A stretch of 64,000 bases of DNA from an uncultured Flavobacteriales bacterium (lineage in GTDB: Bacteria; Bacteroidota; Bacteroidia; Flavobacteriales_G; Salibacteraceae), in NCBI GenBank assembly GCA_905479105.1, contig CAJQLE010000002.1, positions 248,001-312,000 of the forward strand, given 5' to 3'. Each line of letters begins with the position of its first letter. The stretch's first letter is position 1. Under the pieces are notes generated by a model. That model was given only the letters and a program-made list of their open reading frames with translations. It ran no database searches and was not told where the DNA came from. This document shows positions 50,556-59,715 of the stretch, in pieces. The translations under genes were made by a program, and so were the position numbers.

Positions 50556-51801
50556 TGACCATCTGATTTCATTAGAAACGGCAGCAAATTTAACCTCGGA
50601 AATTGTTGACCAAAGCCTTTTGGAAAGCCACGACACATCTTTTGTTGTGTATGACTACCGTAAACTTGAGGAGAAGTTAAATCTCGTAAGAAACTCTTTT
50701 CCATCATTTTGGAAACACGCTACTGCAATCAAAGCAAATCCTCTTGCAAAGATTATCAAGCACATTGGTCAATCTGGTAATGGTTTGGAAGCAGCTTCTT
50801 ACGAGGAGATTTGGTTAGCGCAAAAAGCAAAGGCACCATTTATAATTTGGGATTCTCCAGCAAAAAGCGAAGAAGAGATTTCTCTTGTATTTAATGAAGC
50901 TTCCAACATCATTATCAATGCAAATAGTCTTTATGAATTAAAAGCCCTGTGCGATCGCGATGCAAATGATAATATTCAACTAGGACTCAGAATTAATCCT
51001 GAAATGAGCCTCAGCTCCATGTCAAGCATGACAGTTGGATCAACAGGATCAAAATTTGGCGAACCGATTTCAAACGCTGCAGACATCGTCAACTACTTTA
51101 AGAAATCTGGATTAAACTTAGGATTGCACATCCACGCAAGTTCACAAAACAACAACTTAAAAGAATCAGTTTCAGCCGTTAAAAGGATTTGTGAGCTGGC
51201 TTTAGAAATTGGCCTTAACAGAATATCCTATATAGATATTGGAGGTGGATTCCCTGCTGATTACGGCTTCGAGAAAACAGTTGAGATTTCAAAGTATTCA
51301 GCGTTACTGAGAGACGAATGCCCTATTTTATTTAATGAAAGCGTTGACGTATATACAGAGTTTGGAAGGTACTATCATGCCAACGCTGGTTTTCATGTCT
51401 CTAGAATAAATGAAGTAAAAGCGTTCCCGAGTCAACAGACTTTGACTAATCATCTGGGAGCAGACATGTTTTTAAGAGAAAGCTATCAGCCAGGAAAGTG
51501 GGAACATCGCCTAGGTATCATGAACAAGCATTTCAAATTAATATCTGAAGCTGTCATTAAAACTGATGTTGGAGGTCCATTATGTTTTGGAGGTGATTAT
51601 CTGGCAAAAAATGTGTCACTTCCACCTGCCACAAACAAGGACTACCTGATCATTATGGATACCGGAGCAAACTCATTTGCCCTTTGGTCTATGCACTGCA
51701 GCAGAACTTTCCCTAAGGTCATAGGCATAAATCAAAACGGAACTCCATTCATTCTAAAAAAGCGTCAAGCGCTTGAGGATATTGAAAAGTTCTGGAGTTA
51801 A
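50542..51801 (+). CDS. PLP fold-type III decarboxylase, diaminopimelate decarboxylase-like
   Basis: ATAIKANPLAKIIKHIGQSGNGLEAASYEEI, LHIHASSQN, DIGGGFPADY, TEFGRYYHANAGFHVSRINEVK, DVGGPLCFGGDYLAKNVSLPP, MDTGANSFALW. Confidence 0.83.
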   Translation: MNSADDHLISLETAANLTSEIVDQSLLESHDTSFVVYDYRKLEEKLNLVRNSFPSFWKHATAIKANPLAKIIKHIGQSGNGLEAASYEEIWLAQKAKAPFIIWDSPAKSEEEISLVFNEASNIIINANSLYELKALCDRDANDNIQLGLRINPEMSLSSMSSMTVGSTGSKFGEPISNAADIVNYFKKSGLNLGLHIHASSQNNNLKESVSAVKRICELALEIGLNRISYIDIGGGFPADYGFEKTVEISKYSALLRDECPILFNESVDVYTEFGRYYHANAGFHVSRINEVKAFPSQQTLTNHLGADMFLRESYQPGKWEHRLGIMNKHFKLISEAVIKTDVGGPLCFGGDYLAKNVSLPPATNKDYLIIMDTGANSFALWSMHCSRTFPKVIGINQNGTPFILKKRQALEDIEKFWS

Positions 51802-54800
51802 TTAAAAAGCTCGTTCGAAACCAATCAACCAACGAAAAGCTAAATACTCATCGCCCGCTGGAGGTCGATTCAAAAAGAGAGGCATATCAAATCGAATCTT
51901 TACAGGTTTAAAATCTGAAAAGCTTCCCCAACGTTTTATTTCGAGTGTCGCACCTGCTCCAGCATCAATCCTAACATTTGAAAATTCCAGATCCTCTGCA
52001 GTACGATTTATATTGATGATACCCGCATCCGCAAAAAGGTAAGTCTTCAATTCCACAAACCTTTTAAGCCCTCTGGCTAATGGCAGAACATCATCAAATT
52101 CCAATTCAGTATTAAAAGCAACCCCAGTATGCCCGACATATCCCAATCTAAGCAAGCTATCGCTATTAGTTTGTGGCATGAGGTAATTGTTGTATCCGCG
52201 AAGGTTTAATCCACCGCCCGCCTGGTATTGACCAGTAATATTAGATATAGAATAAACTCCTTCAGGCGCATAACCCATTGAACGCGTAAGAGGATTTTCC
52301 ATCATTTGTTCTGGACTAGCTCCAGCCGCATACAATTGCGATTCAGGTGCCCAATTATCTCCTTGTCCAAATTGACCAAACACTCTTGTTCTCCAATTAA
52401 AAACACTGAATCGATTATTATTAACGACATCAACATTTATAAAGCCATAGGAGTAATCAGACATAAAGAATGGACTCCTCAACTCACTTTTAATTACCCC
52501 ATTACTTTTGCCATAATCGTAGACATGCGTCAATTCCACCTTGGTGAAATTATTCCATTGCTGTGTATTCCAAAGGGTTGGATAAATCAAATAATTCAGA
52601 TCGCTTGAATTTGGTCTATACAAACCTTCAAGTCCCAATTTCAAATTGGTCTTATTATTAGGAAGGTCTTTTTCAAGATAAAAATCATTCGCTAACAGCC
52701 CTTCAATCCATTTAAACTCATACGTGTAGGACAATCCTGAAGAAATTCCTCTCAGTGGATCTGAATACTTAATGCGGTAATTGAATAGATTAAATGCATC
52801 TTGATCCGATACCGCAAATTCATCAGATTGCTGCAGTAACCCTGTACTGACCCATAATTGAGCTTCTAATTTGTGATATGTCTCCATATAGTTCCCCTTA
52901 AAAAACAAACCAAGTTTCAACCCATCATATCCATTATATAAAAGAGTGGGACTCCACTCCATAGCATAACTTTTCTCGAATCTATTTCCAGTAAAATCAT
53001 TAAACTCAAACGAAACCGGTGTCTCTGAAGAATTGTCCAATTGATATATATCTGCCAATCTTCCAGAAGGATCAATCACCACTTTATCGACATCCGCATC
53101 TAGATCAATTTCAACGTTATAATCCTTATTAAAATCACCCCAACCATACCATTTAGGAAGTATAGTGGCATCCGTATTCTTCTCGAAATAAGTATTGGGA
53201 ACATGATATTTATGTTCAACACCTTCATTATCTATAAGACTGAAATCAATGGGCATCTGCATACCTTTTCTACTTAAGCTGACATCGTACTTACCCTTCT
53301 TTCTTTTTAAGCTTTTCACCTTATAATCTATCGTTTCTTCGGTTTCTAGCCATTCATCAAAAAACCAATTCAGGTCAACCTTGGTATATTGAATAATACT
53401 TTCTCTGAAATCTTCAAAATATGGATGGCAAAATTTCCACTGATTGAAATAATGCTTCATCGCATCAAGGAAAAGTTCATCACCTAAAACGTATTGCAAA
53501 TTATAAAGCATAGTTGCCGTTTTAGAATATACCTGACCATAGAGATAAGGCTCCTTAAAATGATCCGAATGTGTATTTAATCTTGGACTTTCGCCTTGCA
53601 TCACACTCGCATAATAATACCCGTTATAAACCTGATGGTCTCGCACGCTTCGCTCTTCTTGGTAAAGCTTATTCAAGGTTTCCCCATGAGGATTGTAGCC
53701 TATGGTATCTCCTTCAATTGCTGTGATCGACCACGCTGTTAAAAACTGAGTAAACCCTTCGTCAAGAGATGCGCGGTAAGTTTCGTTGTTCCCAACCATA
53801 CCGAAAAACCAATTATGACCTATTTCGTGAGCGAACAAACTTCTGTAGTTTGGATCACCTCCGTCATCCAGTGTAAGCATGGGATACTCCATTCCGTCTC
53901 GGGCATCGGCTACAATCATTTTATGGTAAACGTATTCCCCAAAATCATTAGAATAAACATCAATAACCTTAGCTGCATAGTCGGCTGCGTTTTGCCAACG
54001 AGAAGCATGTGGTTCTTGAGCCAATGCATAGCAAATCACTTTGTGTCCGCTTTTCAATATTGTTTCAGACACTCCAATTCTGTAAGTTGGGTCTGCTGTC
54101 CAGGCAAAATCATGTACGTTTTCAGCATGAAATTTCCACACCTTTCTCATGGATGAGGTAGGAATAATTTCAGAGGGTTTTTCATTCCATGGCTTTTCAG
54201 CAAAATTTGAAATTGCTAATTTTTCCATCAAGTCACTCGGAAGAACTTCACTCCTATTCGATAAAAAACCCGTCCCATCCAAAACGTACTGTTCTGGCAC
54301 GTCAAGTTCAACATCAAAAGCACCAAAATCTCCGTAAAACTCTTGACCAAGGTGTTGATCTGTTGTCCAACCAAATTTATGGTCATAGACAGATATTCGT
54401 GGATACCAATGCACAACATTAAAATGCTTAGACCCCCATGCATTGTACATTTTCATTCTGCCATGTATGGGGCCGAATTGTGTTTGAAACGAGCAATCAA
54501 TTTTGGCAACATCGCCAGGAACCAATGGCGAAGCAAGCCTTACAAACATGATAGAATTGTCGTAAACAATCTCAACAGACATATCATTTACAGTGAGGTC
54601 ATTCACTCTTATCTTTTGAAAGAGTGTGTCTTCCTTTCCTGGATAAATGCCATTAAAATCTCCTGCATAAGAGTCTTTGTCAAACGCATTTTGATAAAGA
54701 TGGAATACTAACTGACTTAAGGTGTCTGGACTATTATTTGTGTACTCCAAATGCATCAATGCAGAAATCACATCCTTTTGGTCGTCAAGTCTTGCGTCAA

Positions 54801-54969
54801 TTTTATAATAAACATCCTGCTGCCAATAGGCTGAATGAGGCTTTTTGTTCTTCCAATAATTTGGGTTATCGTCTGCTTGAAATGTGTTTGGAGCTTGGAT
54901 AGCATTGTGCTGTCCTAAAGCAGAAATGGAAAGAACAACTAAAAATAATACCGAGAAGAATAACCTCAT
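51802..54969 (-). CDS. M1 family metallopeptidase fused to C-terminal predicted outer-membrane beta-barrel
   Basis: Signal peptide; LFAHEIGHNWFFGMVGNNETYRASLDEGFTQFL (HExxH-x18-E); last ~400 aa alternating amphipathic strands with GGGLNLRGYNNY, FADAGIININR and terminal F. Confidence 0.82.
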   Translation of the reverse strand: MRLFFSVLFLVVLSISALGQHNAIQAPNTFQADDNPNYWKNKKPHSAYWQQDVYYKIDARLDDQKDVISALMHLEYTNNSPDTLSQLVFHLYQNAFDKDSYAGDFNGIYPGKEDTLFQKIRVNDLTVNDMSVEIVYDNSIMFVRLASPLVPGDVAKIDCSFQTQFGPIHGRMKMYNAWGSKHFNVVHWYPRISVYDHKFGWTTDQHLGQEFYGDFGAFDVELDVPEQYVLDGTGFLSNRSEVLPSDLMEKLAISNFAEKPWNEKPSEIIPTSSMRKVWKFHAENVHDFAWTADPTYRIGVSETILKSGHKVICYALAQEPHASRWQNAADYAAKVIDVYSNDFGEYVYHKMIVADARDGMEYPMLTLDDGGDPNYRSLFAHEIGHNWFFGMVGNNETYRASLDEGFTQFLTAWSITAIEGDTIGYNPHGETLNKLYQEERSVRDHQVYNGYYYASVMQGESPRLNTHSDHFKEPYLYGQVYSKTATMLYNLQYVLGDELFLDAMKHYFNQWKFCHPYFEDFRESIIQYTKVDLNWFFDEWLETEETIDYKVKSLKRKKGKYDVSLSRKGMQMPIDFSLIDNEGVEHKYHVPNTYFEKNTDATILPKWYGWGDFNKDYNVEIDLDADVDKVVIDPSGRLADIYQLDNSSETPVSFEFNDFTGNRFEKSYAMEWSPTLLYNGYDGLKLGLFFKGNYMETYHKLEAQLWVSTGLLQQSDEFAVSDQDAFNLFNYRIKYSDPLRGISSGLSYTYEFKWIEGLLANDFYLEKDLPNNKTNLKLGLEGLYRPNSSDLNYLIYPTLWNTQQWNNFTKVELTHVYDYGKSNGVIKSELRSPFFMSDYSYGFINVDVVNNNRFSVFNWRTRVFGQFGQGDNWAPESQLYAAGASPEQMMENPLTRSMGYAPEGVYSISNITGQYQAGGGLNLRGYNNYLMPQTNSDSLLRLGYVGHTGVAFNTELEFDDVLPLARGLKRFVELKTYLFADAGIININRTAEDLEFSNVRIDAGAGATLEIKRWGSFSDFKPVKIRFDMPLFLNRPPAGDEYLAFRWLIGFERAF

Positions 54970-55829
54970 TACTTGATGATTTTCAAACTTAAGTCGAGTG
55001 ATTTTACAGAGTGGGTTAAGGCTCCAACAGATATAAAATCAACCCCAGATTCAGCATAGCTTTTAATGGTGTCTATTGTAATACCGCCCGAAGATTCAAC
55101 TTCAAACTTTCCGTTTATTAATTGAACGGCCCTTTTTGTGGCTTCGACAGTAAAATTATCTAGCATAATACGGTCTAATCCTCCATGAGACATTGTTTCT
55201 TCTAGTTCGTCAAAATCTCGAACTTCAACTTCAATGCGTAAGTCCATATTCTTATATGTCAAATAATCATGCACACGATTAAGTGCATCGGTTATTGACC
55301 CAGCAGCATCAACATGATTGTCTTTAATCATGATCATATCAAACAAACCAAATCTGTGATTGACACCTCCACCAATTTTTACCGCTTCTTTTTCAAACCA
55401 GCGCATTCCAGGAGTTGTCTTTCGTGTATCCAACACTTTGGCCTTTGTATGCGCAATAAGTTGAACATATTTACTGGTAGTAGTGGCTATTCCAGACATC
55501 CGTTGCATGAGGTTTAAAACCAACCTTTCCGTTGTTATTATGCTTCTTTCACGACCATGAACTTTGAATGCAATTTGCCCCTTAAGCACAGCATCGCCAT
55601 CGTGCAGTATTTGCTCAAATTCAAGCGTTTCATCAAACAATTGAAAAACTTTCTTTGCTACGTCAACGCCAGCAAGCACTCCGTTTTCCTTTACGATCAG
55701 CTCTGCAGACCCAATGTCTGTCTCTGAAATACAAGAGAGTGATGTATGATCGCCCTCTCTAACATCTTCCTCTAAAGCTCTTTGAACAAATTTCTCCAGT
55801 GAAAATGGAGCGTGATTAGTTTTTTTCAA
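54969..55829 (-). CDS. nadC: Nicotinate-nucleotide diphosphorylase (carboxylating)
   Basis: ALEEDVREGDHTSLS, RLVLNLMQRMSGIATTT, DTRKTTPGMRWFEKEAVKIGGGVNHRFGLFDMIMIKDNH. Confidence 0.96.
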   Translation of the reverse strand: MKKTNHAPFSLEKFVQRALEEDVREGDHTSLSCISETDIGSAELIVKENGVLAGVDVAKKVFQLFDETLEFEQILHDGDAVLKGQIAFKVHGRERSIITTERLVLNLMQRMSGIATTTSKYVQLIAHTKAKVLDTRKTTPGMRWFEKEAVKIGGGVNHRFGLFDMIMIKDNHVDAAGSITDALNRVHDYLTYKNMDLRIEVEVRDFDELEETMSHGGLDRIMLDNFTVEATKRAVQLINGKFEVESSGGITIDTIKSYAESGVDFISVGALTHSVKSLDLSLKIIK

Positions 55830-56196
55830 TCTCTATACTTTGAATTAAATACTTATCCACCGATTTATGGAGATATGCTGTAATGCGGAATGAGCCATTG
55901 CTTGTGATTAATTGAAAAATAAAATAATGGACATCACTTTTAGACTCCCCTTTATGTACAATTTCAAAATTTCGTGGTTCATGATCTAGAAAAAATGAAC
56001 GCATCTTATTCTCGGCATCACTTCTTCCCATTGAAGATGACTTGCCATCCATTGAAAATTCCACTGTAGAATCAAAACTCTTAGACAATACAGATGCATT
56101 ACCTTCGGAAAATGCATTATCAATAGAAGTGTAATCTTGGGCTGACAATGACACCGTCAGGAAAATTAATAGAACAAGAGTTGCATATTTTTTCAT
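55816..56196 (-). CDS. DUF4783-like secreted protein
   Basis: 126 aa; signal peptide; SMDGKSSSMGRSDAENKMRSFFLDHEPRNFEIVHKG; adjacent to nadC. Confidence 0.75.
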   Translation of the reverse strand: MKKYATLVLLIFLTVSLSAQDYTSIDNAFSEGNASVLSKSFDSTVEFSMDGKSSSMGRSDAENKMRSFFLDHEPRNFEIVHKGESKSDVHYFIFQLITSNGSFRITAYLHKSVDKYLIQSIEIEKN

Positions 56197-56223
56197 AATG
56201 CTAATTTATTTAATGAGGTATTT

Positions 56224-56231
56224 CAAAGATA
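56224..56231 (-). promoter_or_regulatory. Putative -7 element TATCTTTG upstream of DUF4783-nadC
   Basis: Exact TAnnTTTG on the minus strand, ~28 nt upstream of the start codon. Confidence 0.45.
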
Positions 56232-56238
56232 TCGAACT

Positions 56239-56712
56239 ATGACGATTCGCGTAATTTCTATCGGAAAAACAAACATTTCATACATTAAAGATGGATTAGA
56301 TGAGTATGCATCGAGACTAAAGCATTACACTAAACTTTCATGGGAAGAGCTTTCCGACATAAAGAAAATTGACCGCAACAATCGGTCATTATTAATCGAA
56401 AAAGAAGGCGAAGCTTTTCTTTCGGCAATTGACGCAAGAGAAACGGTCTTTTTACTTGATGATGGAGGGAAATCAATGGATTCGATACAGTTTTCAAATT
56501 GGATCAATCAACATCAGATTTATGATCAATCAAACCTGGTCTTGATTATAGGCGGTGCTTATGGTTTCTCAGAAAAACTGATTCATCGATCGAAAGGAAA
56601 GATTTCCCTATCGAAATTGACCTTCAATCATCAAATGGTTCGATTAATTCTGGCAGAGCAGCTGTACAGGGCCTTTACAATCATCAAAGGCGAACCTTAT
56701 CACCACTCTTAG
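56239..56712 (+). CDS. rlmH: 23S rRNA (pseudouridine(1915)-N(3))-methyltransferase
   Basis: MTIRVISIGKT, LDDGGKSMDSIQFS, LIIGGAYGFSE, LTFNHQMVRLILAEQLYRAFTIIKGEPYHH. Confidence 0.97.
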   Translation: MTIRVISIGKTNISYIKDGLDEYASRLKHYTKLSWEELSDIKKIDRNNRSLLIEKEGEAFLSAIDARETVFLLDDGGKSMDSIQFSNWINQHQIYDQSNLVLIIGGAYGFSEKLIHRSKGKISLSKLTFNHQMVRLILAEQLYRAFTIIKGEPYHHS

Positions 56713-57733
56713 ACTTATTCAAAAACTGCTGCCATTTCCATGCTGAAGCCATGGCATCTTCTATGCCATATTGTAGATCCCATTTCAAACCTTTTGTTGC
56801 TTTTGAGTTATCAGCAAAAATCATTTCAACATCACCTTCCCTTCTTGGGCCTAAGAGGTAATCTAGTTTTCTTCCTGAAACTTTCTCAAAGGCATGAAGC
56901 ACTTCTAATACAGTAACTCCATTTCCTGATCCAAGATTAAAAACATCATAATTTGTTTCGGATTCGGATTTATTAAGGAATTCTAACGCCAACACATGTG
57001 CATGAGCTATATCACTGACATGTATATAGTCCCTAATTGACGTCCCATCGCGTGTTTCGTAATCAGTTCCATGTACAACTAAATCATTTATCCAGCCGCT
57101 TGCAAATTGAGTCACAACAGGTACTAAATTGTTTGGTCTCCCTTTTGGAAGCTCACCATTCAAACCTGAAATATGTGCACCAACTGGATTGAAATACCTC
57201 AAGGACAATGCTTGAAAATCTTTTTTCGTCTTAGCGAAATCAGACAAAATCTTTTCACCAACGAGCTTCGTATAGCCGTAGGGAGATTCTGGTATTTGAG
57301 TAGGGGTAAGTTCGGTTACAGGTTGATGCTCGGCATTTCCATAAACAGTGCAAGAGGATGAGAAGATAAAAGAATCGACATCAAATTTTTGGGCGCACTT
57401 AAGCAGATTAATCAACCCGTTCAGATTATTCTGATAGTACATAACCGGCTTGGCAACGGATTCACCAACGGCTTTCAGAGCGGCAAAGTGAATGACACCA
57501 TCAATATGGCCTTCCTTTAAGAAAAACTCCGTTTTAAGTGAATTGTATGATGTAAGATCAATGTTGTAATTCTTAACCCGTTTACCAGTAATCGCCTCAA
57601 CACGATCAAACGTATTGGGATCAGAGTTTGAGAAATTATCAATAGAAACCACTTCGTGATCTGTATTCTCTAAAATATCGATAATAGTATGAGACCCAAT
57701 ATATCCAGCCCCACCTGTAACTAGAATTTTCAT
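56684..57733 (-). CDS. galE: UDP-glucose 4-epimerase
   Basis: MKILVTGGAGYIGSHTIIDIL, SSSCTVYGNAEHQPVTE, YGYTKLVGEKIL, GTSIRDYIHVSDIAHAHVLAL, NLGSGNGVTVLEVL. Confidence 0.95.
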   Translation of the reverse strand: MKILVTGGAGYIGSHTIIDILENTDHEVVSIDNFSNSDPNTFDRVEAITGKRVKNYNIDLTSYNSLKTEFFLKEGHIDGVIHFAALKAVGESVAKPVMYYQNNLNGLINLLKCAQKFDVDSFIFSSSCTVYGNAEHQPVTELTPTQIPESPYGYTKLVGEKILSDFAKTKKDFQALSLRYFNPVGAHISGLNGELPKGRPNNLVPVVTQFASGWINDLVVHGTDYETRDGTSIRDYIHVSDIAHAHVLALEFLNKSESETNYDVFNLGSGNGVTVLEVLHAFEKVSGRKLDYLLGPRREGDVEMIFADNSKATKGLKWDLQYGIEDAMASAWKWQQFLNKSKSGDKVRL

Positions 57734-57753
57734 TCAATAAAGCAATTAGCGCA

Positions 57754-57761
57754 CAAATGTA
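57754..57761 (-). promoter_or_regulatory. Putative -7 element TACATTTG upstream of galE
   Basis: Exact TAnnTTTG on the minus strand, ~20 nt upstream of the galE ATG. Confidence 0.4.
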
Positions 57762-57814
57762 CTTTCTATTCAAGTCTTTTATGATTTCTTCGTAGCAAAT
57801 ACTCACAAAATCTG

Positions 57815-59137
57815 ATGACTAGTCAATACTTTGAATTATGGGAAGGGCTGCTGCTGCCTGTTTATCTCCTTGTTATTCTTGGTATCGGCTACGCAATAGC
57901 ACCTAAGCAAGAAAAACGGCTCTTCATGACCGGGCTTTCTTTGCGCTTGGGAGGATCCATAGCATTCGCTTCAATTTATCTTTTCTATTATGGAGGAGGC
58001 GATACCATTGCTTATTACCAAACAGCGCAACCTTTCGTTGTTTTGTTTTATGAGCAACCCATGCTTGCGTTAAAAGCCATTTATTCCAGCTATTCATTGG
58101 AAAACTATTCATTTTTTAGTGTTGAAACAGGCTACCCGCTACATTACATTTATTCTGATAATCAAACATTTACAGTATCTAGAATACTCTTTCATCTACT
58201 ACTTTTTAGTTTCAATAGTTATATAATTTCAACCGTTGTTTTAGCAGCTATTAGCTTTATAGGACCTTGGAAACTTTTCTTAATGTTCAAAGACCTTTAT
58301 GGCAATAAACGGAACGCAGCCATAGCAGCACTTTTCATTCCTAGTGTTTTATTTTGGGGAACCGGAATATCTAAGGACACCATTACATTGACTTCAGCCA
58401 CCTATTTAGTCTATGGGATCTATTACACTTTCTATAAAAATGAAATCAAAGTGTCTCGAATGCTAGGAATGGTCGTATCACTTTATTTCATTCTGGCAAT
58501 CAAGCCATATATTTTCATGGCATTGACTCCTGGAATAATCTTATGGTTGATAAGCAGTCCAATTTCACGACTAAAAACTCCTTTTCTCAGGCGTTTCGCT
58601 ATACCCTTCATTGCTGTAATCAGTTCAGTAATTTTTGTACTTATAGTGCAACAATTGGATGATGTTTTAGGAAGTTATGCCACTGATCAAATCATAGAAA
58701 AAGCAATTGTGACTCAGGAAGACCTGAAGCAAGACTATTATGGTGGAAATAGTTTCGATATTGGTGAGGTATCTGCGACATTTTTGGGCATATTATCCAA
58801 AGTACCAATCGCAACATTATATGGCCTCTATGCTCCATCACTTTTACAGGTGAATAATATTTTAATGTTGCTCAGTGCCCTTGAAAACACTTTCTTACTA
58901 TACCTAACCCTTAAACTCCTGTGTACTTTTCGATTCAAACGAATTATTACCACTTCATTAGATCACCCTATCTTACTTTTTTTCATCATTTTTTCTCTTT
59001 CGCTGGCTTTTTCAATTGGTTTCACAACACCAAATTATGGAGCTATGATTCGATTTAAAATTCCACTAATCCCATTCTTCGTATTCTATTTGATGAGTTT
59101 AACTATGCTCATCAAGAAACAAAAAGGTAAGCCATAA
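57815..59137 (+). CDS. Uncharacterised polytopic membrane protein
   Basis: 440 aa, multiple hydrophobic segments; GIGYAIAPKQEKRLFMTGLSLRLGGSIAFASIYLFYYGGGDTIAYY. Confidence 0.7.
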   Translation: MTSQYFELWEGLLLPVYLLVILGIGYAIAPKQEKRLFMTGLSLRLGGSIAFASIYLFYYGGGDTIAYYQTAQPFVVLFYEQPMLALKAIYSSYSLENYSFFSVETGYPLHYIYSDNQTFTVSRILFHLLLFSFNSYIISTVVLAAISFIGPWKLFLMFKDLYGNKRNAAIAALFIPSVLFWGTGISKDTITLTSATYLVYGIYYTFYKNEIKVSRMLGMVVSLYFILAIKPYIFMALTPGIILWLISSPISRLKTPFLRRFAIPFIAVISSVIFVLIVQQLDDVLGSYATDQIIEKAIVTQEDLKQDYYGGNSFDIGEVSATFLGILSKVPIATLYGLYAPSLLQVNNILMLLSALENTFLLYLTLKLLCTFRFKRIITTSLDHPILLFFIIFSLSLAFSIGFTTPNYGAMIRFKIPLIPFFVFYLMSLTMLIKKQKGKP

Positions 59138-59715
59138 TGAAATTAATATTTGCCTCAGGAAATAAGCACAAGCTTCAAGAACTTCAATCTAAACTGCCTT
59201 CCCACATTCAACTTGTTTCCATGCGTGATGAAGGGTTTTCAGGAGAAATAGAAGAGCCAGGGAAAACTCTTGAGGAAAACGCGAGGATCAAGGCCAAATT
59301 CATCTTCGAACGTTTCGGAGAGAATTGTTTAGCTGATGACTCGGGAATAGAAATTGAAGCATTGAACGGAGAGCCTGGCGTTTACTCTGCTAGATATGCT
59401 GGTGAGAATTGTTCTTTTCTTGATAACAACCTAAAAGTCTTAAAGAATTTAAAAGGCGTGCATAATAGACGTGCACGCTTTAGAACTGTAATTCATCTTT
59501 TTTTGGAAGGCAAAGAATACTTCTTTGAAGGAAGTATCGATGGTGATATTACCGCATCCATTAAAGGAGCCGATGGATTTGGTTACGACCCAATATTTAG
59601 ACCAAGAGGAAAGAAAGAAACCTTTGCTCAAATGACGCTAGATGAAAAGAATCAAATTAGTCATCGTGCTTTAGCGGTAGAAGACCTCATTCAGTTTTTA
59701 TCGACTTTCGAATGA
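59137..59715 (+). CDS. rdgB: Non-canonical purine NTP pyrophosphatase
   Basis: LIFASGNKHKLQELQSKLP, CLADDSGIEIEALNGEPGVYSARYAG, GADGFGYDPIFRPRGKKETFAQMTLDEKNQISHRALA. Confidence 0.96.
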   Translation: MKLIFASGNKHKLQELQSKLPSHIQLVSMRDEGFSGEIEEPGKTLEENARIKAKFIFERFGENCLADDSGIEIEALNGEPGVYSARYAGENCSFLDNNLKVLKNLKGVHNRRARFRTVIHLFLEGKEYFFEGSIDGDITASIKGADGFGYDPIFRPRGKKETFAQMTLDEKNQISHRALAVEDLIQFLSTFE

